This document shows, in pieces, positions 42,146-53,718 of a stretch of DNA of 64,000 bases. The translations under genes were made by a program, and so were the position numbers. The stretch is from Achatina immaculata. Its lineage: Eukaryota > Mollusca > Gastropoda > Stylommatophora > Achatinidae. Under the pieces are notes generated by a model, which saw only the letters and a program-made list of their open reading frames with translations, had not been told where the DNA came from and made no database searches. The stretch is taken from positions 5,896,996 through 5,960,995 of the forward strand of contig CM019713.1 of assembly GCA_009760885.1 (NCBI GenBank), given 5' to 3'. How positions within the stretch are numbered: position 1 is the stretch's first letter; each line of letters starts with the position of its first letter.

Positions 42146-42269
42146 GGTAAAGTAGTGAACTGCACTTAGCGTCTGAGCGCTCTCTGCAACGGTCGACTTT
42201 TGGTAAAATCGACTTACGGCCAGACAGCCGGTAGCAAATACGGCCATAAATCGATTCATGATTTGTACA

Positions 42270-42317
42270 CACAGAGAAGACAGACAGACAGGCAGGCAAG
42301 CAGAGAGACAGGCATTC

Positions 42318-42387
<70 letters not shown>

Positions 42388-42409
42388 ACAGACAGACAGA
42401 CAGACAGAC

Positions 42410-42484
<75 letters not shown>

Positions 42485-42490
42485 CAGACA
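42270..42490. repeat. (GACA)n/(GGCA)n/(GATA)n compound microsatellite
   Basis: Blocks of GACA, GGCA and about 18 GATA units. The Ser/Leu/Tyr-rich frames on the minus strand come from it. Confidence 0.95.
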
Positions 42491-43700
42491 TACAAAAGGA
42501 AGATGGAAAAAAGAAGTTTGCGAATATTACAGATTATCACCATATAGATAAGACATTCAAACATGTCTGTGCGCATGACATTCATAGCATCAGTTACACA
42601 ACTGCATATACTCAGATACAAGAACGTTTTCAACAATCTGAACTGGGAAAAATGGAGCAGTTAAAAAATAAAGAATGATGCGCAGGGTGTAGTGAAATAT
42701 TTAAAGATTTATACGTAGAAGGTATTAAAATATATGTATTTATATGCACTGGACGCACTATGCTGTCATTTATACTGTGTAGAGAATTATACGCAGAATT
42801 GTGTCAATTATTTGAAGAATGAAAGATAGAATGAGGCGTCAAATATAACGAATAGTCTTCTAAAAACTAAAAAAAAAGAATAACATTATCACGTAATCAT
42901 TGAAATGGGACAGTTCACAGAAAGCCATACTGAACTGCGAATACTGGAATATCCAAAATACAGAAAACTCACCGAAATGGACAAGAAACTACGTTAGGAC
43001 TAAGGCACCAACTTCTAATCAGGGGGGGGGGGAATCAGAATCAATACTATAATGATTACCCCATACACAGATTCTGGAAATTTCTTGCTACTGACACACA
43101 TACTATCCAAGAAACAAAGTTCTCATAGAACGACCTTCTCAACACAGAGCTGAGCAATAGAGGCGAGCGAGCGTTGATTGGACGAAATAACAAGCAAAGA
43201 AAGAATGGCTGTTATTAGCTGTCATGACCCGAGCTTCGTCTAGTGCGAAATATATACCCACAAAGTTATGAAGGCATTGTAGAGTTTCTCATTCAGAGTT
43301 TGATTAAAGTGAGGAATGCACCAGAAAAAAAAAAGTATGAACAGGAAGAAAATATGAACATAATGAGAAAGAGGACACAAGAAAATACGGATATTCAAAC
43401 TTTTTTTTTAAGAACAGCAGTGAACAGTTGTTCAGGAAAATCCCAGAAATAATTTTTCTTTATTAAACAGCGGAAGACGAACCCTTGGGGACCTCAATTA
43501 ACATCTGTTATCCACCTGCATTAGTGTGGTTCGTGAAGATGAAGACCTTCTACAAACTTCTTTACAGAGAAGGATGAAAAAACGTTCTTCTTCTTCTCTT
43601 TTACCTCGTGTTGTTCCGGGGGGTTTCTAAGATTGGTCTATTAGCATTTTGATAAACGCAGTTATTATAGACAGCAGTCGTTTTAAAGAGAGACATAATC
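42491..43700. other. Unassigned stretch
   Basis: AT-rich, with a G10 run at 43022-43031 and a (TTC)n-like tract near 43587. No gene recognised. Confidence 0.5.
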
Positions 43701-43739
43701 ACAGAACTTTAACTCTCTCTCTCTCTCTCTCTTTCTCTT

Positions 43740-44425
43740 TCTCCCTCACAAACACACACAACACACACGAATACATATACGCACAACACACACGGTTACA
43801 CATACACACAACACACACGAATACACATACGCACAACACACACGGTTACACATACACACAACACATACGAATACACATACACACAACACACACGAATACA
43901 CATACACACAACACACACGAATACACATACATACAACACACATGAATAATCATACACACCACACAAGCGAATACACATACACACAACAAACATGAATACA
44001 CATACACACAACACACATGAATACACATACACACAACACACACGAATACACATGCACACAACACACACGAATGCACATACACACAACACACACGAATACA
44101 CATACACACAACACACATGAATACACATACGCACAACACACACGAATACACATACACACAACACACACGAATACACATACATACAACACACATGAATAAT
44201 CATACACACCACACAAGCGAATACACATACACACAACAAACATGAATACACATACACACAACACACATGAATACACATACACACAACACACACGAATACA
44301 CATGCACACAACACACACGAATGCACATACACACAACACACACGAATACACATACACACAACACACATGAATACACATACGCACAACACACACGGATACA
44401 CATACACACAACACACACGAATACT
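43740..44425. repeat. 25-bp minisatellite with 250-bp higher-order repeat
   Basis: The unit is GAATACACATACACACAACA plus CACAC. Variant units (GAATAATCATACACACC, ACAAGCGAAT, ACAAACATGAAT) at about 43943-44010 recur at 44193-44260, exactly 250 bp later. Roughly 250 bp on either side look identical except one base. Cys/Val-rich minus-strand frames are artefacts. Confidence 0.95.
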
Positions 44426-44489
44426 ACAGTTTTAGCACACGGTGGCCTATATTTCGTTGCGGGGACTCGCATGTGATAACATGGTATGC

Positions 44490-44752
44490 AAAAAGTGTAG
44501 GATAACTTAAACTGATGACACTGGCCTTAGATTCCAAGACCTCATCAGAAACAGTTTTGCGACATCTCTAAGCATGCTTTTAAGCCAGGTTCTACTCATT
44601 TCAACAGCCCCAATCACAGAGGCAAGTCTGATTTCCTGGTAGCAGTCATTAAACAATGTCATTCTGATGACATACGCCTTCTGGCGCTCGAGTCCCGCTA
44701 CATACAGGAATACGAGAAACTGGGTTTGAACTCGAAATTCGACTATACCTAA
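44490..44752 (+). pseudogene. Penelope-like GIY-YIG C-terminal relic
   Basis: The plus strand reads 'NMVCKKCRIT', a stop, 'TDDTGLRFQDLIRNSF', then after a frameshift 'SKHAFKPGSTHFNSPNHRG' and 'KSDFLVAVIKQCHSDDIRL', 'LALESRYIQEYEKLGLNSK', then a stop. The order (CxxC, Y/TDDTG-R, HFN-P-H, L-E-R-I) fits the end of GIY-YIG endonuclease domains found in Penelope-like elements and some other retroelements. The family assignment is tentative. Confidence 0.55.
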
Positions 44753-45950
44753 CGTTTCCTTTCTCTACAATCATATTCTCTCCCTAAAAAATTACTTTTT
44801 TTTTCCACGCCTGCAACTGATATTCTAGGACCTTCATTCCACCATATTACAAACCCTCTCCTTTACCATCTATTTCACTCACACTTTTCTCCACTTGACA
44901 ATCAGTGGGAATCCTTTTCCCTTTCCAACTCCTCTTTACTACCAACAAGTCAGACTAGCATCATACCTCACAAGTCTTCATTCATTCAAACATCCATAAT
45001 TCTTCACCACACGCCTACTAAGAGATAGCTTCTTGGAAGTCACAGTTAAATGTTGCTTTTAAAAAAATTCCATTCTTATATCATTTATGCCAGTTCAAAT
45101 ATCTCTTCTTTTCTTGCATCTTTATCCTTTGTGTTTTTTTGTACGATTTTAGGTGTAAATTATAATGTCAATATTGTGTGCTCGTTAATTAATAAAGCTG
45201 TTCTCATATTTTCAGAAATAATCTTAACATTTTGGAAATATTTGCAGGATTTTAACGGAGAAATGTGAAAGACAGAATGCTAGAAATGTTTTCTTTACTA
45301 AAAAAAATTCTTTTATAATGAAAAAAGAAATAACTGAATGCACTTAAAAGATTCTAAAAACATACAGAAAATATAAAGTCTTAAAAACGAAAATTCTCCA
45401 CTATCATGGCAAAAGATGGAAAAGATTTCAGTTTTACCGAGATCTATCGCTACCCAAAGTTCCTATTTCACCAAAAACTATCATCAGCCCAGTAGAGAGG
45501 AGCATTTATTATCAATTTCTCCGACCTGCTCCGCGGTACAACCAAGTGCCTTGATTGCTTAGTGAGTCGTTACTCGGTTCATTCTCTTGGGAGACTCTCT
45601 TGGTCTTTATTGTGGACGCTTCCAGCCCGTAAATCCGTCTCCAACGCACCATTACAAACAATGACTGCTCCCTAGTCTGTGCTTAACTCATGGGAGATCA
45701 CTGATAGCAAGACCAGTCGGGGTCAGCGGGTGTCCCGAGATTGGTCAGGCCAACATTCGTCTGGGGACCTCGGCAGTTGCTCACTGACAAAGACAGACTT
45801 CAGAACGAGTCCTAAAGATTGATGCGCCAAGATCTCGGTCCGATGCCGCGATTGGTCATGCAAATATCGGCTTTGATGGGCCTATGGTACATCTCAGGCA
45901 ATGGCGCTGGCTCTCATAACTAGTCACACTAAAATATAAATGATTGTTTA
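44753..45950. other. Unassigned stretch
   Basis: No gene recognised. The 45520-45900 part is GC-richer than its surroundings and may be an unrecognised repeat. Confidence 0.45.
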
Positions 45951-46068
45951 TAGGTAATCTTAAGATTGTTCTATCTTCTATATAGCGAAATCTGCTTATA
46001 GGTAATCTAAGAATGGTGTTCGTTCCATACAGCGGGTTCTGTCTATAGGTAATCTAAGACTGCTATCT

Positions 46069-46072
<4 letters not shown>
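45951..46072. repeat. ~48-bp tandem repeat, 2.5 copies
   Basis: TAGGTAATCTAAGA-type starts occur at 45951, 45999 and 46046, each followed by a 'CTATATAGCG / CATACAGCGG' block. Confidence 0.8.

Positions 46073-46118
<46 letters not shown>
46073..46118. repeat. (TA)n microsatellite left of the Tc1 element
   Basis: Pure TA repeat. A TA tract also starts right after the element at 47631, so the transposon sits within a TA array. Confidence 0.95.
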
Positions 46119-46119
<1 letters not shown>

Positions 46120-47630
46120 TGTTAAAAAAAAAGAAACGCAACAAATATGATGTTGCGATTTAAACTGAAGTTTGCTAATCAGACAAGGGCAAAATGCCTG
46201 AAACGTTCACTTGGGCATCAGCTTCATGCGCTGACCTGAACTGTACTCATCAGATGATTCATGAGCGCAGAAAAGCGGAAGTAGTCAAAACAGCACTTTT
46301 GACAATAACTCATGACAGATTCACGAGAATCCCGTGAAACTTACTGAACACAAAACTCACTGACCATGTTATTGAATGCCTATAAAACATTGACGCTCCT
46401 CGAATCAGTTCATCTGAAACTTCAATGCACAAGTATGGCTCATCTCACTACAGAACAACGACTCATCATCATTGGACGTTTACAGATTGAACAGTCACAA
46501 AGTGTAGTGGCCAGATAATTTAATGTGGTTAGAAGCACCATTAGTCGCCTTTGGAGACGATTTCAAGAAACTGTCTCAGATGCAGACCGGCCGCGCAGTG
46601 GAATACCTATAGTCACAACTCCTGCCGAAGACCCTTTCATACGGCTGCATCACCTCAGGAATCGATGTGCATCTGCGTCCTCAAAAGTCCGCTCAATGAC
46701 AGCAGCTCGTCGAATTTCAGATCAAACAGTCAGGAACCGGCTGCACGACGCTTCTCTTTGGGTTAGAAGACCCTACATAGGTCCTGTTCTTACGGACCGC
46801 CATTGCCAGAGCCGACTGCAATGGGCGAACCAGCATCGTCAATGGGACGTTGTGAATGATTGGAGAAAGCTTTGGTTTAGTGATGAATCATTCTTTCTGC
46901 TCCAGCGACACGATAGACGGAGAAAAGTTTACCGCAGAGTTCATGAGCGATACACCCAGAGCTGCGTGGATGAGGCTCCTCCACATGGTGTTGGAGGTGT
47001 AGTGGTGTGGGGGACAATCAGCTTCATAAATTGCGAACTAGTGCAAATTGAAGGACGCCTGAATGCCCAACGATACGTCGCTGAAATTCTTCGTTCTAAC
47101 ATCCTTTCACTTCTGGCTGCACCAGGGTCGATATTTTAGCTTGATAACGCTCGACTTCATGTGGCACAACTTACCACCCAGTTCCTCACTGATAACAACG
47201 TCTAGACCATTTCGTGGCCATCCATGTCATCAGACATGAACCCAATAGAACACTTACGGGATGAACTCAGTAGACAAGTCCGCCAGCGAGACGTGGCGCC
47301 AAGAAATCTCCTACAGTTGTCTCTTGCACTGCGAGAAGAGTGGGCAGCCATCCTACAACAACAGATCCAATGGTTAATCGGATCCATATCAAGGAGATGT
47401 CGTTCTCTGATACAGGCCAGAGGAGACCATACGCCTTACTGAAATGGAGGCCTCAGTCACAAAGAATAAAAGTCCAAACCAAATTTAATAAACATCATTT
47501 CATTGTTAAAGTCTTAAAGTTTCTTCATGCCAAGATTGAAACATTGGTTCCGTGAAATAAAATTTTGATACAAGTTTGAAATTTGGTGTCCATTACGACT
47601 ACGGCAGTTTTGCGTTACTTTTTTGAACAG
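46119..47630 (+). mobile_element. Complete Tc1-like DNA transposon, 1.51 kb
   Basis: The left end CTGTTAAAAAAAAAGAAACG and the reverse complement of the right end CTGTTCAAAAAAGTAACGCA are short TIRs sharing CTGTT-AAAAAA and AACGCAA. The right flank is TA and the left flank is TT after a TA repeat. Length, TIRs and the transposase frame fit the Tc1/IS630 superfamily. Confidence 0.9.
46435..47442 (+). pseudogene. Tc1-family transposase pseudogene
   Basis: One frame from ATG 46435 to the stop at 47440-47442 spans 335 codons, close to the family's normal ~340. It is interrupted only by three nonsense codons, at 46516, 47137 and 47203. The N-terminal helix-turn-helix region begins 'MAHLTTEQRLIIIGRL' and continues 'VVRSTISRLWRRFQETVS'. 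The catalytic core shows 'LWFSDESFFLLQRHDRRRK' (first Asp), 'GVGGVVVWGTISF', 'LDNARLHVAQL' (second Asp) and 'SSDMNPIEHLRDEL' (Glu). Exactly 34 positions separate the last Asp and Glu, giving DD34E. No frameshift is present, so loss of activity may be fairly recent. Confidence 0.93.
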
Positions 47631-47726
47631 TAATATATATATATATATCTTTGGTAGCCAATATTAAATTCACTGGAGGGTGGAAAATAAGATATTTTTT
47701 CTACAAATGAACAATTATATTTAATA

Positions 47727-47784
<58 letters not shown>

Positions 47785-47792
47785 TAGAACTA
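47631..47792. repeat. (TA)n microsatellites right of the Tc1 element
   Basis: A short TA tract at 47631-47648 and a long one at 47729-47780, with an ATTATATAATTATA border. Confidence 0.9.
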
Positions 47793-47992
47793 TATAATTA
47801 TATTCTGGATACTGGTGTCTTAATCCATTTAAATCATAGTAATTGATGTTAATGAGCAAACTGCAGAGATATTAACCTAACTCGGCCAGAGCTTGCGGCT
47901 TGAGAAGGACACCTCTTTTCTGGAGTTTCTTCACGACGGACAGTTCCACTGTCAGAAATGATTAAAGATGGCGTCTGCTGTAACGGAACATA

Positions 47993-48055
<63 letters not shown>

Positions 48056-48259
48056 ATTTAAAATGTCTAAATAGAAATGGAGAGAGGGATAAAAAATAGA
48101 AAAGAAGGGCAGGTGAACAGGAGTGAGGATACAGGAACACGGAGATGTCTGAGAACAGCACGAAAACCACTGGGTATCTAAACGAGAGGACAATTTTGAA
48201 AACTTTGGCCACAAAGTGTCCCTGGTATATAGCAGTTTATATTGTTAGAGCAGGGAGAC

Positions 48260-48294
<35 letters not shown>

Positions 48295-48513
48295 GTACCG
48301 TTCTGAACAGGCTTGGCCATCATCTTTCTCCATCTTTCCCGGTCTCTGGTGTTTCCAATTAACTCACATGATTATCTTTTTTTTTTTCTTTGGCCAGTCC
48401 GCTGAGATGTTCTTGACCTTCCTCTCTTCCTTTTTCCTTGAACAGAATGTAACAGTAAGAATTTCCTATACCAGGTAATCAGTTATTATGAAAGAGGAAG
48501 CGGGCGGCTACCT
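47793..48513. other. Unassigned stretch with (GA)n and (TTA)n
   Basis: It includes (GA)n at 47997-48050 and (TTA)n at 48261-48294. The latter may be the tail of an old minus-strand retroelement, but no coding motif is visible. Confidence 0.55.
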
Positions 48514-48657
48514 GGCAAGGAATTTCAAGTCCCGCGGTGGGAGGGGGGGGATTTTTTTTTCCAACAGAGGAATTTTCCTATGGGAAAAAAAATTCTTCCC
48601 CACTTCCTCCCTGGAAAAAACAATTTCATCCCATGAAACTTGAAATTCCTTGCTGCC
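48514..48657. mobile_element. Imperfect ~144-bp fold-back sequence
   Basis: The left end GGCAAGGAATTTCAAGT is the inverse of the right end ACTTGAAATTCCTTGCTGCC. The inner sequence is also partly complementary (GGGAGGG-TTTTTTTCC against GGAAAAAA-TTCCTCCC). Possibly a MITE; no target duplication found. Confidence 0.65.
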
Positions 48658-48734
48658 TTCCAATCTTTCTATCTGTGAAATAATCCTTTTAGTTCATTAA
48701 ATGCGCCATAGAAAACACTCACACTTAGAACACA

Positions 48735-48955
48735 TTGAAGCAGTGCGAAAGGTTGTCCACACAAGAGGTGGGCGGACAGAACGTCGAGCAGAGAAACAGT
48801 GTGAGATGTTGTCCACACAAGAAGGGGAAGGATATAATAACATGCACAAGAAAGGGAAAGAGATTTTGTCTATACAGAAGGTGGACGGATAGAAGATCAC
48901 TCACAGAAACGTATGGAATGTCCAAGCAGGAGGAGGACAGATGGAACAACACGTA
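48735..48955. repeat. Degenerate ~60-bp tandem repeat
   Basis: 'TTGTCCACACAAGAGGTGGG' recurs at about 48751, 48808 and 48866 (as TTGTCTATACAGAAGGTGGA). The 'GAGAAACAGTGTGAGATG' neighbours repeat too. Confidence 0.6.
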
Positions 48956-49498
48956 ACTTTAAACATCTCTTACATAAATCACAGAGCTTTGGCAAGAAGT
49001 CAATCCGCCAGCCCTTTCTTTCTCTATCTCGTATTAATCAACAGATCAGATGATTACAGGCATAAATCGACCAATTACTGCACGCAGAAGGGAAACAACC
49101 ACGAAATCAAAACGGGTTAGAGTTAAGGTCAGAGGCTAAAAATCTGAGATGACGTCATTTGTAATAATTTTTAACTGCTGCTTATTTGTTATGGCACTTC
49201 TTCAGAGCTGTATTTTATATATCATCACTTTGATACATACACATCCACTGCTGACAGCTAAACGAGGAGAAAGTATGGGTATTTGGTGAGAAATAATTTT
49301 GATTCTTTTTAAACCTCATGATTTTGTATTACCATAAACACGAACTGTTATCTAACGCTATTTTCTACGACCAAACCATTCGGGAAAACGGGGAAGTTAA
49401 AATGGGAAGAATCGGCTTACACTATAGCATCTATTCTTGATGTGAATACTCAAATCTTATTTATATTTCTACTGCCACTGAGAGAAGTAAGATTTGGT
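48956..49498. other. Unassigned stretch
   Basis: No gene or repeat recognised. Confidence 0.45.
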
Positions 49499-49504
49499 TA
49501 GAAC

Positions 49505-49815
49505 AATAACGTTTCAGTGGTTAAAAAAGACAAAGTTTCGGTATTTAGATAAAAACAGATTCAGTGTTTAGAAAGATAAGATTTCGGCGGTTAGAAAGAT
49601 AAAGTGGCGGTGCTTCGAGAGACAAAACTTCGGTGCTTAGAAAAGTTTCGGTGGCTAGACAGATAAAGTTTCGATGGTTAGGCAAAGTTTCTGTGGGTAG
49701 AAAAATAAAGTTTCGGTGGTTAGAAAGATAACGTCGTGGCTGTTAGAAAGATAAAATATCTTAAGGTTAGAAAGATAACATTTCGGTGCTTATAAAAATA
49801 AACTTTCGGGTAACT
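49505..49815. repeat. Degenerate ~24-27-bp minisatellite
   Basis: The unit resembles 'GTTAGAAAGATAAAGTTTCG' plus GTG and is irregular in length, about 12 copies. Confidence 0.8.
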
Positions 49816-49944
49816 GATTAAAAAAAAATTACATGGGCTCTAAGTGTTAATTAAATACTTCAGACTTAGCGGGTACTGTTTTGTCTTTGTTTACGTTTTT
49901 CTAAACGGTCTATTTTACTGCAAAACTATGGTCGTTATCAGTCG

Positions 49945-50422
49945 TGCTTAATCATTTTACTGGTTTTATCCATCCCTACATCCATTCATACATCCATTAT
50001 GTTTAACCATTTTACTGGTTTTATCCATCCCTACATCCATTCATACATCCATTATGTTTAACCATTTTACTGGTTTTATCCATCCCTACATCCATTCATA
50101 CATCCATTATGTTTAACCATTTTACTGGTTTTATCCATCCCTACGCCCATTCATACATCCATTATGTTTAACCATTTTACTGGTTTTATCCATCCCTACA
50201 TCCATTCATACATCCATTATGTTTAACCATTTTACTGGTTTTATCCATCCCTACATCCATTCATACATCCATTATGTTTAACCATTTTACTGGTTTTATC
50301 CATCCCTACGCCCATTCATACATCCATTATGTTTAACCATTTTACTGGCTTTATCCATCCCTACATCCATTCATACATCCATTATGTTTAACCATTTTAC
50401 TGGCTTTATCCATCCGTACGTC
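49945..50422. repeat. 55-bp minisatellite, ~8.5 copies
   Basis: The unit runs 'TTTAACCATTTTACTGGTTT', 'TATCCATCCCTACATCCATT', 'CATACATCCATTATG'. Copies are nearly identical. A CTACGCCC variant appears in units 4 and 7, and ACTGGC marks the last two. Confidence 0.95.
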
Positions 50423-51493
50423 ATTGAACTGACCGGCATGTCCAGTGGGAGGGAGGGTTCAGCTGGTGCAACGGTCTGGGGCCTGACAGCCGGAGAATAG
50501 GTCTTGGGCCCTGAGAGCTTCCCCAGTTTTAATGGGGCCCTGCTGTTATAGGGAGGACTGGAAACGGATGAAAACAGAAAGATTAATGAACAGGGATAGA
50601 ATAAGCGGTGAATGGGGGTTGGGGGGGGGGGGTGGACGGGCTGGGAGGCGTGTGTGGAAGAGGATGGCAGGAAGATAAATACTTTTGCACTAACTTAAAA
50701 AAAATATTCTTGTCGGAGGCTATTCCACATGTTCCCCCCCCTCCCGAACCACCAAAACAAAACATCAACTAGGTTTGTGTAAATCTGTATATGTGTTTAT
50801 CATTATGTTGACCATCAATTTAATCCATAACTGCAAAGGATACAAAACCATGGAGACAACATTTCATTCAGACTTCTCTCCCCCCCCCCCCCCTTTTTCC
50901 TTCCACAAAAAATGTCTCCCGCAATTAATTTGGTTAATTATTGCAGATTTTGTCAACAATTTTGTTTGTTGGCGGGTTATTGCTGGAAGATAATTAGCCA
51001 ATTTCAGAACGAGGCTGGAGGAAGGTCAAGGTTAAGAGTGTTGACAAATAGAAGCAAAGCTGGCCTTTTCTCGTCCGTCTTAGTTCGTAGACTGCGGCTA
51101 TTTCTGTGTGTTGCACTTACAGACAGACAGACATACAGACAGACAGAGAGATAACACTTCTCTTTATTTCTTATATATTATATGTGTCTGTGTAATTAAT
51201 TTTTGTTCTCCTCCTTCATCAAAACATTAATAACAAACAATTCATACAATATTTTCACCCACAAGGTCTTTACAAGATTATAAAACAACAAATCAGGCCG
51301 GAAATTAACGAAACATTAGCTTTCACCTCTGTTTACATCGGCCTGGGGCAAGCCGCTCTCATCCTTCTTCTTATCACTCTCTCTCCATCTCTTTCTCTCT
51401 CTTTCCCTTTCTCTATGTTAGTGTGCGTATGGGTGTGTGTGTGCTTCTCTCTCTCTCTCTCTTCCGGCTGTAAAGAGGATGACATTATCTAAA
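50423..51493. other. Unassigned stretch with homopolymers
   Basis: Contains G-rich (50614-50640) and C-rich (50881-50893) runs, a (GACA)n tract (51121-51145) and CT-rich sequence (51371-51465). No gene recognised. Confidence 0.5.
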
Positions 51494-52185
51494 CTAATAG
51501 ACAGAATCGAAGTGTAGAAGAAGGAAAAAAAAACTTTCAACGGAGAGGAAAATGTATACTCTCTTATTGATTATTGGCCCTCTCATTATCTCAGATTTGA
51601 GATCACGCACCGCAAGAGTTGGCTCCCCTGTTTGTTGTTGAATTAATCTGACTGGTAGCACGAGTGTTGGAGAAACGATAACATGGGTTGCCGATCGCCA
51701 AGTCTCATTTACCCCCCAAGTTAAGTTACTTCTTACTTCGACGTGTATGACCAACAGAATCCTTTGACTGATTGTCTGTCTTAGTCGTATAACCGGAAAA
51801 GATAGCGTTGAAATTTATATACATTTTTTTTTTCGTTTATTTGGCTCATTGATTTACTGATTTATTAAGCACTGGCTCTGTAGCTACCAGGCTCATTACT
51901 CTGGTGATTTATTCGCCTCTTGCACGTCAGGCTGCTAGCCCATTGGTTTGCCGTCGAAAGGCCAAATGAAACATCACTGCTACATTTACTGTTAAAAAAA
52001 AAAGAAAACAGTGTAAGAATCACACAATGTTATGTTACACTGCTACATAAAGGTCCTGGCACAGTTGAACTGTATATAGAACAGGAAAAAAATTTGATGA
52101 CTTTTGACACAAAAGACAAATAAAAGAGTTCTGACGAAACTATTCTGAACAAAGAAAGATATTAAAAACAGCATTAAGAGCTGGT
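51494..52185. other. Unassigned stretch
   Basis: No gene or repeat recognised. Confidence 0.45.
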
Positions 52186-52193
52186 ACCTAAAG

Positions 52194-52696
52194 CAGTGGT
52201 TCATAATTAACAAAAGGCCACGGGCCACCTGCTGTTTCAAAATCCAATCCACGGACCCTCATGCTGTGGAAAAGTTTCATTTCTGTGGAAAAGTTTCATT
52301 TCTGTATGGTTGCTTTGTGCTTTCAATAGATGTGGGTAACTGGGCAGTGAAGGTCACCCTCCTGCTATTCTGGCCTAGTCTACACGATGTTTGTCACGTT
52401 TTGGAAACTTTATCCAGGTTCCAGTAACATCAAAGATCAGTCGCTTCTAGCATCCTTGCTTTTCTTTTCGCAATTGCCCGGCTGTAGGACGCCGTCATAC
52501 TAGTTTGTCACCGAGGATGAAAAACGGCCCGCATAAAAAAAAAATATAGATAAAAAGTTCTTTCCTTCACACAGGATTCACCGAAACATCGATTGTTAAA
52601 CATTTCACAAAGAAAACTGAAAGACGGACCTTGAGTTTTTGTCACGGACCACCCACTCAAGCCGGGGGTCCGCGGAATACTAATTGGAAACCACTG
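52194..52696. mobile_element. 503-bp hAT MITE with 8-bp target duplication
   Basis: The left end CAGTGGTTCATAATTAACAA and the reverse complement of the right end CAGTGGTTTCCAATTAGTAT share CAGTGGTT and further matches. Flanks ACCTAAAG (52186-52193) and ACCCAAAG (52697-52704) are an 8-bp direct repeat with one mismatch, as hAT elements produce. The inner terminal parts contain GGCCACGGGCC / GGTCCGCGG motifs. No transposase. Confidence 0.88.
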
Positions 52697-53224
52697 ACCC
52701 AAAGTATTTTTACGCCTGTTAAAATAAGTAACAACTAGATTTAACCTGTGAGAAAAATAATGCGGAAAGAAACTTCAGATACAGCAGGAGGTGCTCCAAA
52801 CCTGTACCTAAAAATAACGAGAAAAAAAAGCACGAAGCTAAATCAAAATGTAACGGCAATGTAACCACAACGGATAGAAGCTTGTCGCAATAAAACACAT
52901 TCGTAATGGCTGATGGGTAGTTCGAACACGAAAAGCCCTGCTATGTGTCTTTAGCCTAGTCGAAACCTAGGTCAAATAAACAAGTTGTGGGATTGCGTCA
53001 TTGGTGAACAACTCACCATAGTCAAATTTCTTTGGGCAGAGGAAGTGAACCCTGCTGAAATCCAAGGTAGATAACTAGTTCAGTGAAGAAGTGAAAACGC
53101 CAAGACTTAACGAAAAGTTTATCAGTTGGCAGAACGTTTAAAACGGGAAGACCAAGGATGACTGACGAACCTAGATCTCATCGCTCAGCATCGCAACAAC
53201 TGCGGCTTGAACGTTCACTTGGCC
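52697..53224. other. Unassigned stretch
   Basis: No element recognised. Confidence 0.4.
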
Positions 53225-53718
53225 ACAGCTACCAGTATTAAACAGGCTCACAGTTACTGATATTAAAGAGTCTCACAATTACTGATATTAAACAGGCTCA
53301 CAGTTACTGATATTAAAGAGTCTCAAAATTACTGATATTAAACAGTCTCACAGTTACTGATATTAAAGAGGCTCACAGTTACTAATATTAAAGAGGCTCA
53401 CAGTTACCCGTATTAAAGAGACTCACAGTTATTGAGATATTAAAGAGGCTCACAGTTACTAACATTAAAGAAGCTCACACTTACCAGTTTTAAAGAGGCT
53501 CACATTTACCCGTATTAAAAAGCCTAACAGTTACTCGTATTAAAGAGGCTCACAGTTACCCGTATTAAAAAGGCTCACAGTTACTCTTATTAAAAAGCCT
53601 CACAGTTAACCGTATTAAAGCGGATACCAACACTAAAGGAGCTCACAGTTACTGATATTAAAGGGGCGCACATTTACTGATATTAAAGGGGCGCACATTT
53701 ACTGATATTAAAAGGCAT
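53225..53718. repeat. 25-bp minisatellite, ~20 copies
   Basis: The unit is CAGTTACTGATATTAAACAG plus GCTCA. Variants are TACCCGTATT and TACTCGTATT in the middle; the last three units have GGGGCGCACATTT. Confidence 0.92.

Larger units (their letters stand above)
40975..42250. mobile_element. Second, expanded copy of the 7.8-kb TIR element
   Basis: 'ACATGCGCCAACTAACCGCT' with 'GAACGAGTTGCTTCCC' matches the left end of the 7776-8384 element. 'AAAACTATTACAGTACGATT', 'TCTGTTAATGGTTTAAAGTG' and 'GACTTACGGCCAGACAGCCG' match its interior and right part in order. It is about twice as long because of two internal minisatellites. The right terminal CAGTC end is not recognisable. Confidence 0.7.

Noticed and set aside
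43746..44472. Cys/Val-rich frames of up to 206 codons on the minus strand
   Set aside because: Product of a 25-bp minisatellite. The Cys spacing simply follows the nucleotide period.
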